Assembly (NCBI GenBank): GCA_963576725.1
Contig: OY755243.1
Coordinates: forward strand, 73,492,106 to 73,556,105
From: Azorinus chamasolen
Lineage: Eukaryota; Mollusca; Bivalvia; Cardiida; Solecurtidae
DNA: 64,000 nt
Reading direction: 5' to 3'
Position 1 is the first letter of the stretch; each line of letters opens with the position of its first letter. Under the pieces are notes generated by a model. It saw nothing but the letters and a program-made list of their open reading frames with translations. It ran no database searches and was not told the origin of the DNA. Of the stretch, positions 1 through 11,785 are shown one piece after another. The position numbers and the translations under genes are program-made.

Positions 1-1865
1 GAAACAGTAAGGTGACATAAGATTCCTGATATGATGTAAGGAGTTTCGTGTTACCCTTTCTTTAGCTTTGATACATAAAAGTGACACGAGAGTCCTGCCA
101 TGCTGTATGGATTTGCATGTTATCTCTTTTTAGCGCCAATACCTTAAGGTGACATGAGATTCCTGACATGCTGTATGGATTTCCATATTTTCTCTTTTTA
201 GCGCCAATACCTTTAGGTGACATGTGATTCCTGACATACTGTTAGGAGTTTCACGTTACTCATTCTTAAGCTTTGGCACATTAAAGTGACACGAGGTTCA
301 TGATATGTTATAAAGATTTTCATTTCACCACATCTTTAGCGGTGATATATTCAAGTGAAATGAGATTCCTGACATGCTGAAAGGAATTTTATATTCCCCT
401 TTTTTGTTTCGAAACATTAAGGTGACATGAGATTCCTGACATGCTGTAAGGAATTTCGTGTAACTACACGTTTTGCCTTGATTTATTTAGGTGAGATGAG
501 ATTCCTGACATGCTGTAAGGAGTCTCATGTAACCACTTCTTTAGCTTTATTTCATTTAAGTGACATGAATTTCCTGACGTATTGTAAGGGGTTTAAAGTA
601 ACCCTTCCGTTAGCTTTGATATGCTAAAGTGACATGATGATTCTGATATGTTGTAAGGAGATTCATGTTACCACGTCTTTAGCGTTGATACATTAAGGCG
701 TAATCAGAGTCCTGACATGTTGTAAGGAGTTCCATGTCACCCGTTTTACTGTTGAAACAGTAAGGTGACATAAGATTCCTGATATGCTGGAAGGCGTTTC
801 ATGGTACCGTTTCTGAGCGTTAATACATTTAAGTGACATGAGATTCCTGACATGCTGTAAGGAGTGTCATTTTATCATTCCTTTAGCTATGTTACATTAA
901 GGTGACATGAGATTCCTGACATGGTGTGAGGAGTTTCGTGTTACTGTTTCTGTGCTTTGATACGTTGAGGTAACATAAGATTGCTGGCATGGTGTAATGA
1001 GTTTCAAATTACACTTACTTAGCTTTGATTACTTAAAGTGACATGAGATAGTCTACGTCTTTAGCAGTGATACATTAAGGTGACATGAAATTTCTGACGC
1101 GCTGTAAGGAGTTTTATGTCACCACTTCTTCAGCGTTGACACATTAAGGTAACATTAAATTTCTGATATGGTGTAAGGAGTTTCATGGTACCATTTATTT
1201 AGCTTTGATACATTAAGGTGACATGATATTCCTGACATGTTGTAAGGAGTTTCATGTCACACTTACTTTAGATTTGATATATTAAAGTGACACGATGAGT
1301 CTGATATGTTGTAAGGAGGTTTATGTTACCACGTCTTTAGCGTTGATACTTTGAGGCGTCATGGGATTCCTGACATGCTGTAAGGAGTTTAATGTCACTC
1401 CGTTTAGTGGTGAAACCGTAAGGTGACATGAGATTCCTAATATGCTGTAAGGAGTTTCATTTTATCATTCCTTTAGCTATGTTACATTAAGGTGACATGA
1501 GATTCCTGACACGATGTAATGAGTTTCATGTCACCCCAATAGTGTTGAAACATTAAGGTGACTTAAAATCCCTGAAATCCTGTAAGGAGTTGCATGTTAT
1601 CTCTTTTTAGCCTTGATACATTAAGGTAACATGTTGTTCCTGACATACTGTAAGGAACTTAGGGATATCCTTTCTTAAGCTTTGATACATTAAAGTGGCA
1701 TGAGCTTCCTGGTATGCCATCATGAGTTTTATGTTACCACATCTTTAGCGGAGATACCTTCAGGTGACATGGGATTTCTGAAATGCTTCAAGGAATTTCA
1801 TGTTACCTCTTCTTAAGTTTTGACACATTAGTGTGACGAGAGATGCCTTGCATAATTCAATAAAC
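1..1865 (+). repeat. Left 68-bp tandem array, copy A
   Basis: About 27 diverged units spaced 68-70 bp (for example CTGACATGCTGTAAGG at 436, 504 and similar at 574). Typical unit: GTGACATGAGATTCCT, a short loop GACATGCTGTA, then AGGAGTTTCATGTTAC, followed by a linker resembling TTTAGCTTTGATACATTAAG. The two 16-bp parts are imperfect inverted repeats, so each unit can fold on itself. Unit-to-unit divergence is roughly 10-25%. Short open frames here are chance products of the repeat. Confidence 0.9.
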
Positions 1866-1903
1866 GTCAAGTTACCCCTGTTTAGATTCGATTTTCAAAT
1901 ATT

Positions 1904-2004
1904 ATAAATCTTTTGAGCTGAGTCTGAGATCGTTCTCAAGTTTTTGATTGGTCAGATTTGAGTAAATGCTTGAGTACGATCTCAGACTCAGCTCAAAGAT
2001 TTAT
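1904..2004. repeat. 37-bp hairpin at the core boundary, copy A
   Basis: Arms 1904-1940 and 1969-2004 are inverted copies, both containing GAGCTGAGTCTGAGATCGT, differing by one base and one indel, with a loop of about 28 bp. It lies exactly where the left array ends. Conserved in copy B at 17609-17710. Confidence 0.85.
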
Positions 2005-3291
2005 GACCTTTGAACCTGTTGCTTGGCATCTGACTTTGATCCAAATTGTTAGCAAGTGTAGCCTTGCTTGACAGAGAAGAACTTGATCTCATGATAATTC
2101 GACATTTTATTTATTAGATGTGTCCTGTTGATAGTGCAATGATCCAGAGTTACACGGTGTCTGATCATAATCAAAACGTTTGACATTCGTATTAAAGTTC
2201 CTCAAACTGGACAATACTTACGTATGAACATGTAAAACTAATTTATTACATATTATCAACATTACAGAATATTAGCCAAAATCATCTATTTTTCTGCAAT
2301 CGTATATAAACTACATGTGTGTGTGTTGTAGGGGGTCTTTTATGTTCGTATTTAAAAAAATTATAACGCGATATGGGACTAAACTATAAACAAATGTTTT
2401 ATATTGACAGGACGTCTGCAATAATTGCAAGCACATGTCTCTTTGACCAGCCATCAACAACGGCATAGCCGCGACATAAGTGTGCAAGCCAAATCCCTAT
2501 ATAGTGATAAGGCCTACGAAATGACTTTAGGTTTACTATATAAATCAAAATATAAATAAATCACGCTAGGGGGCGTGAGCAGTGTAGCACATTCAATTAC
2601 TGCTCATGAACAGACTCAATAAAACCGAGTCTGCAATTTTCTCTTTTTGTGTTGCAAGTTTTGCTTTCGGGGGATCACCACTCTTCAGAATTTACTATAT
2701 AAATCAAAGTCGACGAACGGGAGCATCGACGATACAACCGTAAATCCTTTCAAACATTATTTCAAATATGAAACATAACTTGTGTTGTATTTGATTAGAT
2801 GATATTTATGATTTCAAGTCACTTTTAACACTCGTATTTTAGTCATATCGCGACGTCCAGCTTATTATGGCCATGGAGGTCCCCTTGTATTGATGTATGA
2901 GTACACCATGGAAACAATATACTGGAGCCAGCTAGAGAATGGATTCATTTCCGGGTTCAAAGTTCAAAACATGTTAAGAAGAGTACATTTACAATGCTGA
3001 ATTTCAAATGGACTCACCCATTTCCTTGACCAGTTTACATTTACTCTTGAGAAATTTGTTCTCAAAATATTTATAAGTACGACAACAGTGCAGATCTTGA
3101 TTAGCGGGCTCCGTCAGGGACCTTCTGATCAGTGTCTACACTGCTTGCAAACGATGTATATATACGGTTCAAGCATTGTAAATGTAAAGCTGCTAAAACA
3201 TGCCATCATAGCTGGAATAACATGTCCTGGACTTAATCAGAATGTAGCCTACTAAGTACACCATAGTGTGAATTGAAATATTCATAAAATG

Positions 3292-5571
3292 CTTCTGCTG
3301 TTGTTCTAGCAAATACAGTTTGGTGAAATGCTCTTAGCACTAAAGTTGTCCATCAGGTAAATAAAGAATGTAAATTGAATTATAACAGCAACATATTTTA
3401 AGTTTTTCATCTAATTTAATTGTGTCAACAAAACAGTTTCGTACACTGTCATACTAAAGGCCTGTTTAACATCGTATATCAAAAGTTCAACCAAAGCAAG
3501 TCACATGGCAAAGACCATACAGTAAGGTCTCAATAATAAGACAAACTCATAAAAATGGCTTGATTTCAGTGTTTAACCATTTGCTCCATAGTCAAATATT
3601 TAAATAACCTAGGTTATTTTGTGTTTAAGGCAATCTTGCTTAAAGCAAGATGAAAGTAAAACAGAAATTTCATTAGGGAGCGTTCTGCTTTACTTTTATC
3701 TTGCTTTAAGCTGCCACTTTTATTCAACATCATGTTTGATTAATGGTACCTATATGAAGGATTAGATAGAGGAGCTCGAAAACACTTGTATGAATGAACG
3801 GGTTAATGTAGGTGGTTGTTTAGCTCGTTCTCTCTTAGATTTGTTTTAGACCTAACCTTTTTGAATAAATCTACAGAAAAGGAGCATTAACTATGGAAAA
3901 GGAGAATTTTAGAATTGTGTAGTTTTGAAACCATTGTGAGAAATAGAGCATTTGTTCCATAGGAGCAAATGCTCTATTTGTCACAATGGTTTCAACATGT
4001 GACTTTTACAGACGCACCAAAATGTGTCACTAAGAGGGAATGTGTTAAAACATATGCTAGCTTAATGCAGGACAAAAGTAATGCAGACATATTCTTCAGG
4101 AGCTCTGTATTACTTCTTTACTGCATTCAGCAGTCACCTTTTTACCGGTGACCATTCTTATCTACAAGTATGTCGTCAAAGAGATGGAGTACTGTACATA
4201 CAAATAAGAAAAACAAGTGGGGGATTGCTACAATTTAATTATTTATGGCCAATACATCAGAAACTACAATGCTGTATACATGTCCTGCAAACAAGCAGCA
4301 CAAACAAATGAGTTTGTCTGCCTTCCGGAATCTGCCAGTTGCTCTCCAACACATTGACTTTTTGTGAAAAGATATGTCACACTTTGTACACTGCATCTGT
4401 TAATGAAAAAGAAACAGTCGTCATGTTTCTGATGGGTTATAAATGTTCTCTTGAGATCATATCATGAACATATAAGATTCAAAAGAAAATCTCACAAATG
4501 TCAGCTAAATGTATCTACCCTAAAGAAGGAGTAACAATAAACTTCTTACAGCCTAACAGGAAGCACCTGTCATCTACATGTATCCACCCTAAAGAATGGG
4601 TTACATGAAACTCCTTACAGCGTAACAGGAATGTCACATTAATGTCACCTTAATGTATCCATCTTAAAGACGGGGTAACATGAGATTCCTTACACCGCAG
4701 CGGGATTGTCATGTCACCTTACTTGTATCCACCCTAAAGAATGGTTTACATGAAACTCATTACAGCGTACCAGGAATCTCATGCCACCTTAATGTATCAA
4801 AGCTAAAGAAGGGGTAACATGAAACTCCATACAGCATGACAGGAATCTCATGTCACCTCAATGTATCCACCTTACAGAAGGGTATCATGAAACTTCTTAC
4901 AGCATAACAGGAAGCTCATGTCACCTTAGTGTATCCACCTTACAGAAGGGTAACATGAAAATCCTTACAGCATGACAGGAGGCTCATGTCACCTTAATGA
5001 AACAAAGCTAAAGAAGTAGGTAACATGAAACTCCTTACAGCGTAGCAGGAATTTCATGTCACCTTAATGTATCTATCCTAATTAAAGGGTAACATGAAAC
5101 TCCTTACAGCGTAACAGGAATCTCATGTCACCTTAATGTATCAAAGCTAAAGAAGGGATAACATGAAACTCTATACAGCAGGTTAGGAATCTCATGTAAC
5201 CTTAATTAAACATAGCTAAAAAATGGGAAACATGACACTCCTTCCAGCATGTCAGGAATCTCGTGTCATATTTATGTATCCATCCTTAAGAAGGGGTTAC
5301 ATGAAACTCCTTCCAGCATGTCAGGAATCTCGTGCCACCTTAATATATCCATCATAAAGAAGGGATCTTTTCCTGCTAGACTTTACTACTTTTTCATTTA
5401 CATGACACTCGTTACAGCGTAAAAGGAATCTTAGGTCACTTAAATGTATCCACCCTAAGGATGGGGTAATATGTAACTCACAGCGTAACAGGAGTATCAT
5501 GTCACCTTAACGCATCCACCCTAAAGAAGTGGTCACATGAAACTCCTTACAGTGTAACAGGAATCCCAGGT
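3292..5571 (+). repeat. 2,280-bp tandem duplication, unit 1
   Basis: Runs from within the core (TTCTGCTGTTGTTCTAGC) through the first part of the right array (..GGAATCCCAGGTC). Repeats immediately as unit 2 with an exact offset of 2,280 and only a handful of substitutions (for example near 3512/5792, 3998/6278, 4067/6347 and 5366/7646). Confidence 0.95.
3819..4048 (-). mobile_element. PB-2 MITE in core A
   Basis: Contains the PB-2 body (AAATCTACAGAAAAGGAGCA) and the hairpin AAACCATTGTGAGAAATAGA with centre GTTCCATAGGAGC. The left end has decayed to TTTAG and the right end is GTTAAAA. The open frame at 3969-4151 only reads out one hairpin arm. Confidence 0.8.
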
Positions 5572-7851
5572 CTTCTGCTGTTGTTCTAGCAAATACAGTT
5601 TGGTGAAATGCTCTTAGCACTAAAGTTGTCCATCAGGTAAATAAAGAATGTAAATTGAATTATAACAGCAACATATTTTAAGTTTTTCATCTAATTTAAT
5701 TGTGTCAACAAAACAGTTTCGTACACTGTCATACTAAAGGCCTGTTTAACATCGTATATCAAAAGTTCAACCAAAGCAAGTCACATGGCAAATACCATAC
5801 AGTAAGGTCTCAATAATAAGACAAACTCATAAAAATGGCTTGATTTCAGTGTTTAACCATTTGCTCCATAGTCAAATATTTAAATAACCTAGGTTATTTT
5901 GTGTTTAAGGCAATCTTGCTTAAAGCAAGATGAAAGTAAAACAGAAATTTCATTAGGGAGCGTTCTGCTTTACTTTTATCTTGCTTTAAGCTGCCACTTT
6001 TATTCAACATCATGTTTGATTAATGGTACCTATATGAAGGATTAGATAGAGGAGCTCGAAAACACTTGTATGAATGAACGGGTTAATGTAGGTGGTTGTT
6101 TAGCTCGTTCTCTCTTAGATTTGTTTTAGACCTAACCTTTTTGAATAAATCTACAGAAAAGGAGCATTAACTATGGAAAAGGAGAATTTTAGAATTGTGT
6201 AGTTTTGAAACCATTGTGAGAAATAGAGCATTTGTTCCATAGGAGCAAATGCTCTATTTGTCACAATGGTTTCAACACGTGACTTTTACAGACGCACCAA
6301 AATGTGTCACTAAGAGGGAATGTGTTAAAACATATGCTAGCTTAATACAGGACAAAAGTAATGCAGACATATTCTTCAGGAGCTCTGTATTACTTCTTTA
6401 CTGCATTCAGCAGTCACCTTTTTACCGGTGACCATTCTTATCTACAAGTATGTCGTCAAAGAGATGGAGTACTGTACATACAAATAAGAAAAACAAGTGG
6501 GGGATTGCTACAATTTAATTATTTATGGCCAATACATCAGAAACTACAATGCTGTATACATGTCCTGCAAACAAGCAGCACAAACAAATGAGTTTGTCTG
6601 CCTTCCGGAATCTGCCAGTTGCTCTCCAACACATTGACTTTTTGTGAAAAGATATGTCACACTTTGTACACTGCATCTGTTAATGAAAAAGAAACAGTCG
6701 TCATGTTTCTGATGGGTTATAAATGTTCTCTTGAGATCATATCATGAACATATAAGATTCAAAAGAAAATCTCACAAATGTCAGCTAAATGTATCTACCC
6801 TAAAGAAGGAGTAACAATAAACTTCTTACAGCCTAACAGGAAGCACCTGTCATCTACATGTATCCACCCTAAAGAATGGGTTACATGAAACTCCTTACAG
6901 CGTAACAGGAATGTCACATTAATGTCACCTTAATGTATCCATCTTAAAGACGGGGTAACATGAGATTCCTTACACCGCAGCGGGATTGTCATGTCACCTT
7001 ACTTGTATCCACCCTAAAGAATGGTTTACATGAAACTCATTACAGCGTACCAGGAATCTCATGCCACCTTAATGTATCAAAGCTAAAGAAGGGGTAACAT
7101 GAAACTCCATACAGCATGACAGGAATCTCATGTCACCTCAATGTATCCACCTTACAGAAGGGTATCATGAAACTTCTTACAGCATAACAGGAAGCTCATG
7201 TCACCTTAGTGTATCCACCTTACAGAAGGGTAACATGAAAATCCTTACAGCATGACAGGAGGCTCATGTCACCTTAATGAAACAAAGCTAAAGAAGTAGG
7301 TAACATGAAACTCCTTACAGCGTAGCAGGAATTTCATGTCACCTTAATGTATCTATCCTAATTAAAGGGTAACATGAAACTCCTTACAGCGTAACAGGAA
7401 TCTCATGTCACCTTAATGTATCAAAGCTAAAGAAGGGATAACATGAAACTCTATACAGCAGGTTAGGAATCTCATGTAACCTTAATTAAACATAGCTAAA
7501 AAATGGGAAACATGACACTCCTTCCAGCATGTCAGGAATCTCGTGTCATATTTATGTATCCATCCTTAAGAAGGGGTTACATGAAACTCCTTCCAGCATG
7601 TCAGGAATCTCGTGCCACCTTAATATATCCATCATAAAGAAGGGGTCTTTTCCTGCTAGACTTTACTACTTTTTCATTTACATGACACTCGTTACAGCGT
7701 AAAAGGAATCTTAGGTCACTTAAATGTATCCACCCTAAGGATGGGGTAATATGTAACTCACAGCGTAACAGGAGTATCATGTCACCTTAACGCATCCACC
7801 CTAAAGAAGTGGTCACATGAAACTCCTTACAGTGTAACAGGAATCCCAGGT
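5572..7851 (+). repeat. 2,280-bp tandem duplication, unit 2
   Basis: Second unit. The junction joins array sequence (..CCCAGGTC) directly to core sequence (TTCTGCTG..) at 5572. Copy B has no such duplication, so it arose after the A/B split or is an assembly artefact. Confidence 0.95.
6099..6328 (-). mobile_element. PB-2 MITE, duplicated copy
   Basis: Same element as 3819-4048, carried by the 2,280-bp duplication; one substitution in the right arm region (CAACACGTGAC against CAACATGTGAC). Confidence 0.8.
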
Positions 7852-10800
7852 CACCTTAATGTATCCCCCTAAAGAATGGTTTACATGGAACTCCTTACAG
7901 CGTAACAGGAATATCATGTCGTCTTAATGTGTCAAAGCTAAAGAAGGGGTAACATGAAACTCCATACAGCATGACAGGAAACTCATGTAACCTTAATGTA
8001 TCCACCTTTCAGAAAGGTAACATGAAAATCCTTACAGCATGACAGGAATCTCATTTTACCTTAATGTATCAAAGCTAAAGAAGTAGGTAACATGAATCTC
8101 CTTACAGCGTAGCAGGAATCTCATGTCGCCTTAATGTATCCACCTTACGGAAGGGTAACATGAAACTCCTTACAGCATGATAGGAAGCTCATGTCACCTT
8201 AATGTATCCACCTTACAGAAGGGTAACATGAAAATCCTTACAGCATGACAGGAAGTTCATGTCACCTTAATGAATCAAAGCTAAAGAAGTCACCTTAATG
8301 TATCACCTTACAGAAGGGTAACATGAAACTCCTTACAGCATGACAGGAAGCTCATGTCACCTTAATGTATCCACCTTTCAGAAGGGTAACATGGAAATCC
8401 TTACAGCATGACAGGAAGCTCATGTCACCTTAATGAATTAAAGCTAAAGAAGTAGGTAACATGAAACTCCTTACAGCATAGCAGGAATCTCATGTCACCT
8501 TAATGTATCTAACCTAATTAAAGGGTAACACGGAAATCCTTACAGCATGACAGGAGGCTCATGTCACCTTAATGAATCAAAGCTAAAGAAGTCACCTTAA
8601 TGTATCACCTTACAGAAGGGTAACATGAAACTCCTTACAGTATGACAGGAAGCTCATGTCACCTTAATGTATCAAAGCTAAAGAAGGGGTAACATGAAAC
8701 TCCATACAGCATGACAGGAAGCTCATGGCACCTTAAGGTATCCACCTTACAGAAGGGTAACATAAAACTCCTTACAGCATGATAGGAAGCTCATGTCACT
8801 TTAATGTATCCACCTTACAGAAGGGTAACATGAAAATCCTTACAGCGTGACAGGAAGCTTATGTCACCTTAATGAATCAAAGCTAAAGAAGTCACCTTTT
8901 TGTATCACCTTACAGAAGGGTAACATGAAACTCCTTACAGCATGACAGGAAGCTCGTGTCACCTTAATGTATCCACCTTTCAGAAGGGTAACATGAAAAT
9001 CCTTACATCATGACAGGAAGCTCATGTCACCTTAATGGATCAAAGCTAAAGAAGTAGGTAACATGAAACTCCTTACAGCGTAGCAGGAATCTCATGTCGT
9101 CTTAATGTGTCTACCCTAATTAAAGGGTAACACGAAAATACTTACAGCATGACAGGAAGCGCATGTCACCTAAATGTATCCACCTTACAGAAGGGTAACA
9201 TGAAAATCCTTACAGCAGGATAGGAAGCTCATGTCACCTTAATGTATCCACCTTACAGAAGGGTAAGATGAAACTCCTTACAGCAGATAAAAAACCAATG
9301 TTGGGCTTACATGAGACTCCTTACAGCAGGTCAAGAATCTCATTACACCTTTAATGAATCAAAGCTAAAGAAGTAGGTAACATGAAACTCCTTCCGGCAT
9401 GCCAGGAATCTCGTGTCAATTTACCGTATCCACCCTAAAGAAAAGGTAACATGAAACTCCTTATACAGCAGGTAAAAACTAATGAAGGGGTAACATGAAA
9501 CTCCTTACAGCAGGTCAGGAATCTCATGTCACCTTTAATGAATCAAAGCTAAAGAAGTAGGTAACATGAAACTCCTTACAGCGTAACAGGGATCTCATGT
9601 CACCTTAATGTATCTACCCTAATTAAGGGGTAACATGAAAATCCTTACAGAATGACAGAAAGCTCATGTCACCTTAATGTACCCATCTTACAGAAGGGTA
9701 ACGTGAAATTCCTTACAGCATGACAGGAAGCTCATGTCAAGTTAATTAATCGAAGCTAAAGAAGTGGGTAGCAGGAATCTCATGTCACGACCATAATTAA
9801 GGGGTAACATGAAAATCCTTACATCGTGTCAGGAAGGTCATGTCACCTTAATGTATCTACCTTATAGAAGGGTAACATGAGAAATTCCTCACAGCGGGTA
9901 AAAGCCAATGATGGGGTAACATGAAACTCCTTAAAGCAAGACAGGAAGCTCATGTCACCTTATTGTATCCACCTTACATAAGGGTAACATGAAAATCATT
10001 ACAGCATGACAGGAAGTACACGTCACCTTAATGAATCAAAGCTAAAGACGTAGGTAATATGAAACTCCTTACAGCGTAACAGAAATCTCATGTCATTTTA
10101 ATGAATCTACCTTAAACAAGGAGTAACATGAAAAGCCTTACAGCATGACAGGGAGCTCATGTCACCTTAATGTATCCACCTTACAGAAGGGTAAAATGAA
10201 ACTCATTGTACAACAGGTAAAAGCTAATGAAATGGTTACATGAAGTTACATGGTCAGGAATCTCGTGTCAACTTAATGTATCCATCCTAAAGAAAGGGTA
10301 ACATGAAACCTCTTACTTCGGGTCAGGAATCTCATGTCACCTTAATGGAGCAAGGCTATAGAAGTGGGTAACATGACATTCCCTCCAGCATGTCAGGAAT
10401 CTCATTTCACCTTAATATAGCCATCCTAAAGAAGGTATTACATGAAACTCCTTACAGCGTAACAGGAATCTCATTACACCTTAATGTATCCACCTTAAAT
10501 AAGGGGCAACATGGAACTCTTTACAGCATGACAGGAAGCTCATGTCACCTTAATGTATCCATTCTAAAGAATAGGTAACATGAAACTCCTTGTATAGCAG
10601 GTAAAAGCTAATAAAGGGGTAACATGAAACCCTTACAGCAGGACAGGAATCTCATGTCACCTTAAGGAATCAACGTTAAAGAAGTGGGTAACATGAAACT
10701 CTTTCCAGCATGTCAGGAAGCTCATGTCACCTTAATGTAGCCATCCTAAAGAAGGGGATACATGAAACTCCTTACAGCGTAACAGGATTCGCATGTCACA

Positions 10801-11027
10801 TTAATGTATCTACACTAAATAAGGGTTAGATCTAACATGAAATTCCTTACAACATAACAGGAAAATCATGTCACATCAATGTATCCACCGTAAAGAAGGG
10901 TTACATGAAACTCCTTCCAGCATGTCTGGAATCTCGTGTTACCGTAATGTATGGATACACCCTAATGGCAAAATGAAAGGTCTTACAATATGTTACAGGA
11001 TGAAATTTGGGAAACCAACCCGATTTT

Positions 11028-11251
11028 TTAAGCTTTCCCTCATATTAACGCGTTTTCAAGCATTTGCAAACAGAGTAGACCCAGATCAGAAGGCTCCTAT
11101 AGGAGCCGCCTGATCAGGGTCTGCTGTGTTCGCTAATGGAATTCGATAGTTCTGTATCTTTACTTACTAAACTGGCTATAATGTTATTTTACCTATGAAT
11201 ATTCAGTAGATATTGAAATTTGGAAAAAACAAAGAACAGAGAAAGGGTTAA
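11028..11251 (+). mobile_element. PB-1a MITE in right flank A
   Basis: Starts TTAAGCTTTCCCTCATAT, ends GAGAAAGGGTTAA, with hairpin GCAAACAGAGTAGACCCAGA and centre GGCTCCTATAGGAGCC near 11090. The same element sits at the matching place in copy B, so it was present before the A/B duplication. Confidence 0.85.
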
Positions 11252-11436
11252 AACTAGATCTAGAAACAATCTTACCAGGACACAAATGTACACAACGATA
11301 CACATTTAAATGATTCCAGCAAATATTCCAATTATTTGTTTTTCAAACAAGGTGGTGGCCAATGTCCGTCGTCCATTGCTTTCCTTTTAAATAGTAAAAT
11401 CCCTCTAAAACGTAGCTATTTTTAGAACGTTACTAT

Positions 11437-11597
11437 ATTTAGATGACACAAAATGATGACGTCACAAACACACAGAGGATACATGAAACACCGTCGATCT
11501 AGCGCGACCCACTCTGCAAAGGGGAGGGGCTAGATCGACGGTGTTTCGTGTACCCTCTGTTTTACGTCATCAGTTTGTGTGGTGCATCTAAAAATAG
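11437..11597. repeat. Inverted repeat closing copy A
   Basis: Arms 11437-11503 and 11529-11597 pair over about 65 bp with a few mismatches; both contain GAAACACCGTCGATCTAGC or its complement. The loop is GC-rich (CACTCTGCAAAGGGGAGG). Copy B keeps only the left arm (about 25326-25395). Confidence 0.8.
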
Positions 11598-11599
11598 AA

Positions 11600-11785
11600 C
11601 TGGAATTCCCCTTTATCTAAAAATACTGCAAGTCTAATAAAAAGCTTTAGGTGATGTGCACAGCAAATATACTATGACCAATAAAGACAATATGTTTAAG
11701 ATGTGGTTTTTTTGTGAATATTAGAAAATAATCTACTTCATTGTTGATAAATCCAATGATAATGATGCTTTGGTAGATTTGCTAC
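11600..11785. other. Spacer between copies A and B
   Basis: AT-rich linker without recognised repeats or genes; the first array unit of copy B appears at about 11785 (GAAAGTGACATGAGATTCCT). Confidence 0.6.

Larger units (their letters stand above)
1880..4490. other. Core of copy A
   Basis: Non-array sequence that matches 17580-20140 in copy B at high identity with small indels. It starts with a hairpin (1904-2004), has a TG run near 2318-2328, a PB-1 relic (about 3104-3152), a TM-1b-like palindrome (about 3637-3711, GATGAAAGTAAAACAG arms) and a PB-2 copy (3819-4048) followed by a decayed TM-1 hairpin (4055-4140). No host gene or transposase is recognised. Confidence 0.6.
4490..10965 (-). repeat. 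Right 68-bp tandem array, copy A (inverted)
   Basis: Units read as the reverse complement of the left array: GGTAACATGAAACTCCTTAC, AGCATGACAGGAA, TCTCATGTCACCTTAATG, then linkers TATCCACCCTAAAGAAGGG or TATCAAAGCTAAAGAAG. The array part of duplication unit 1 ends at 5571; partial core 2 fills 5572 to about 6770; the array resumes to 10965. About 75 units by length. A short CACCTTAATGTATCACCTTA variant recurs near 8290, 8592 and 8892, showing a local higher-order period of about 300 bp. The 3' end degrades into unique sequence after 10965. Confidence 0.9.
1..11600. mobile_element. Giant foldback-like element, copy A (left end outside window)
   Basis: Seen: a 68-bp repeat array in one orientation (1-1865), a non-array core with a leading hairpin (1880-4490), then the same repeat type inverted (4490-10965, interrupted by a partial second core), then a shared right flank ending in an inverted repeat (11437-11597). 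The whole arrangement recurs as copy B at 11785-25400. Long inverted ends built from short tandem repeats are the known hallmark of Foldback-type DNA elements; assigning this structure to them is inference. No transposase-like reading frame is visible in the core; open frames there are 60-76 codons and overlap miniature elements. It could instead be satellite DNA with an inverted organisation. Confidence 0.5.

Noticed and set aside
10390..11113. Open frames in the arrays (10390-10578, 10868-11113, 13734-13937, 16329-16559, 24229-24417, 24707-24952)
   Set aside because: They are repeat units read through; the same peptide phrases recur in each unit and no start or splice context supports them.
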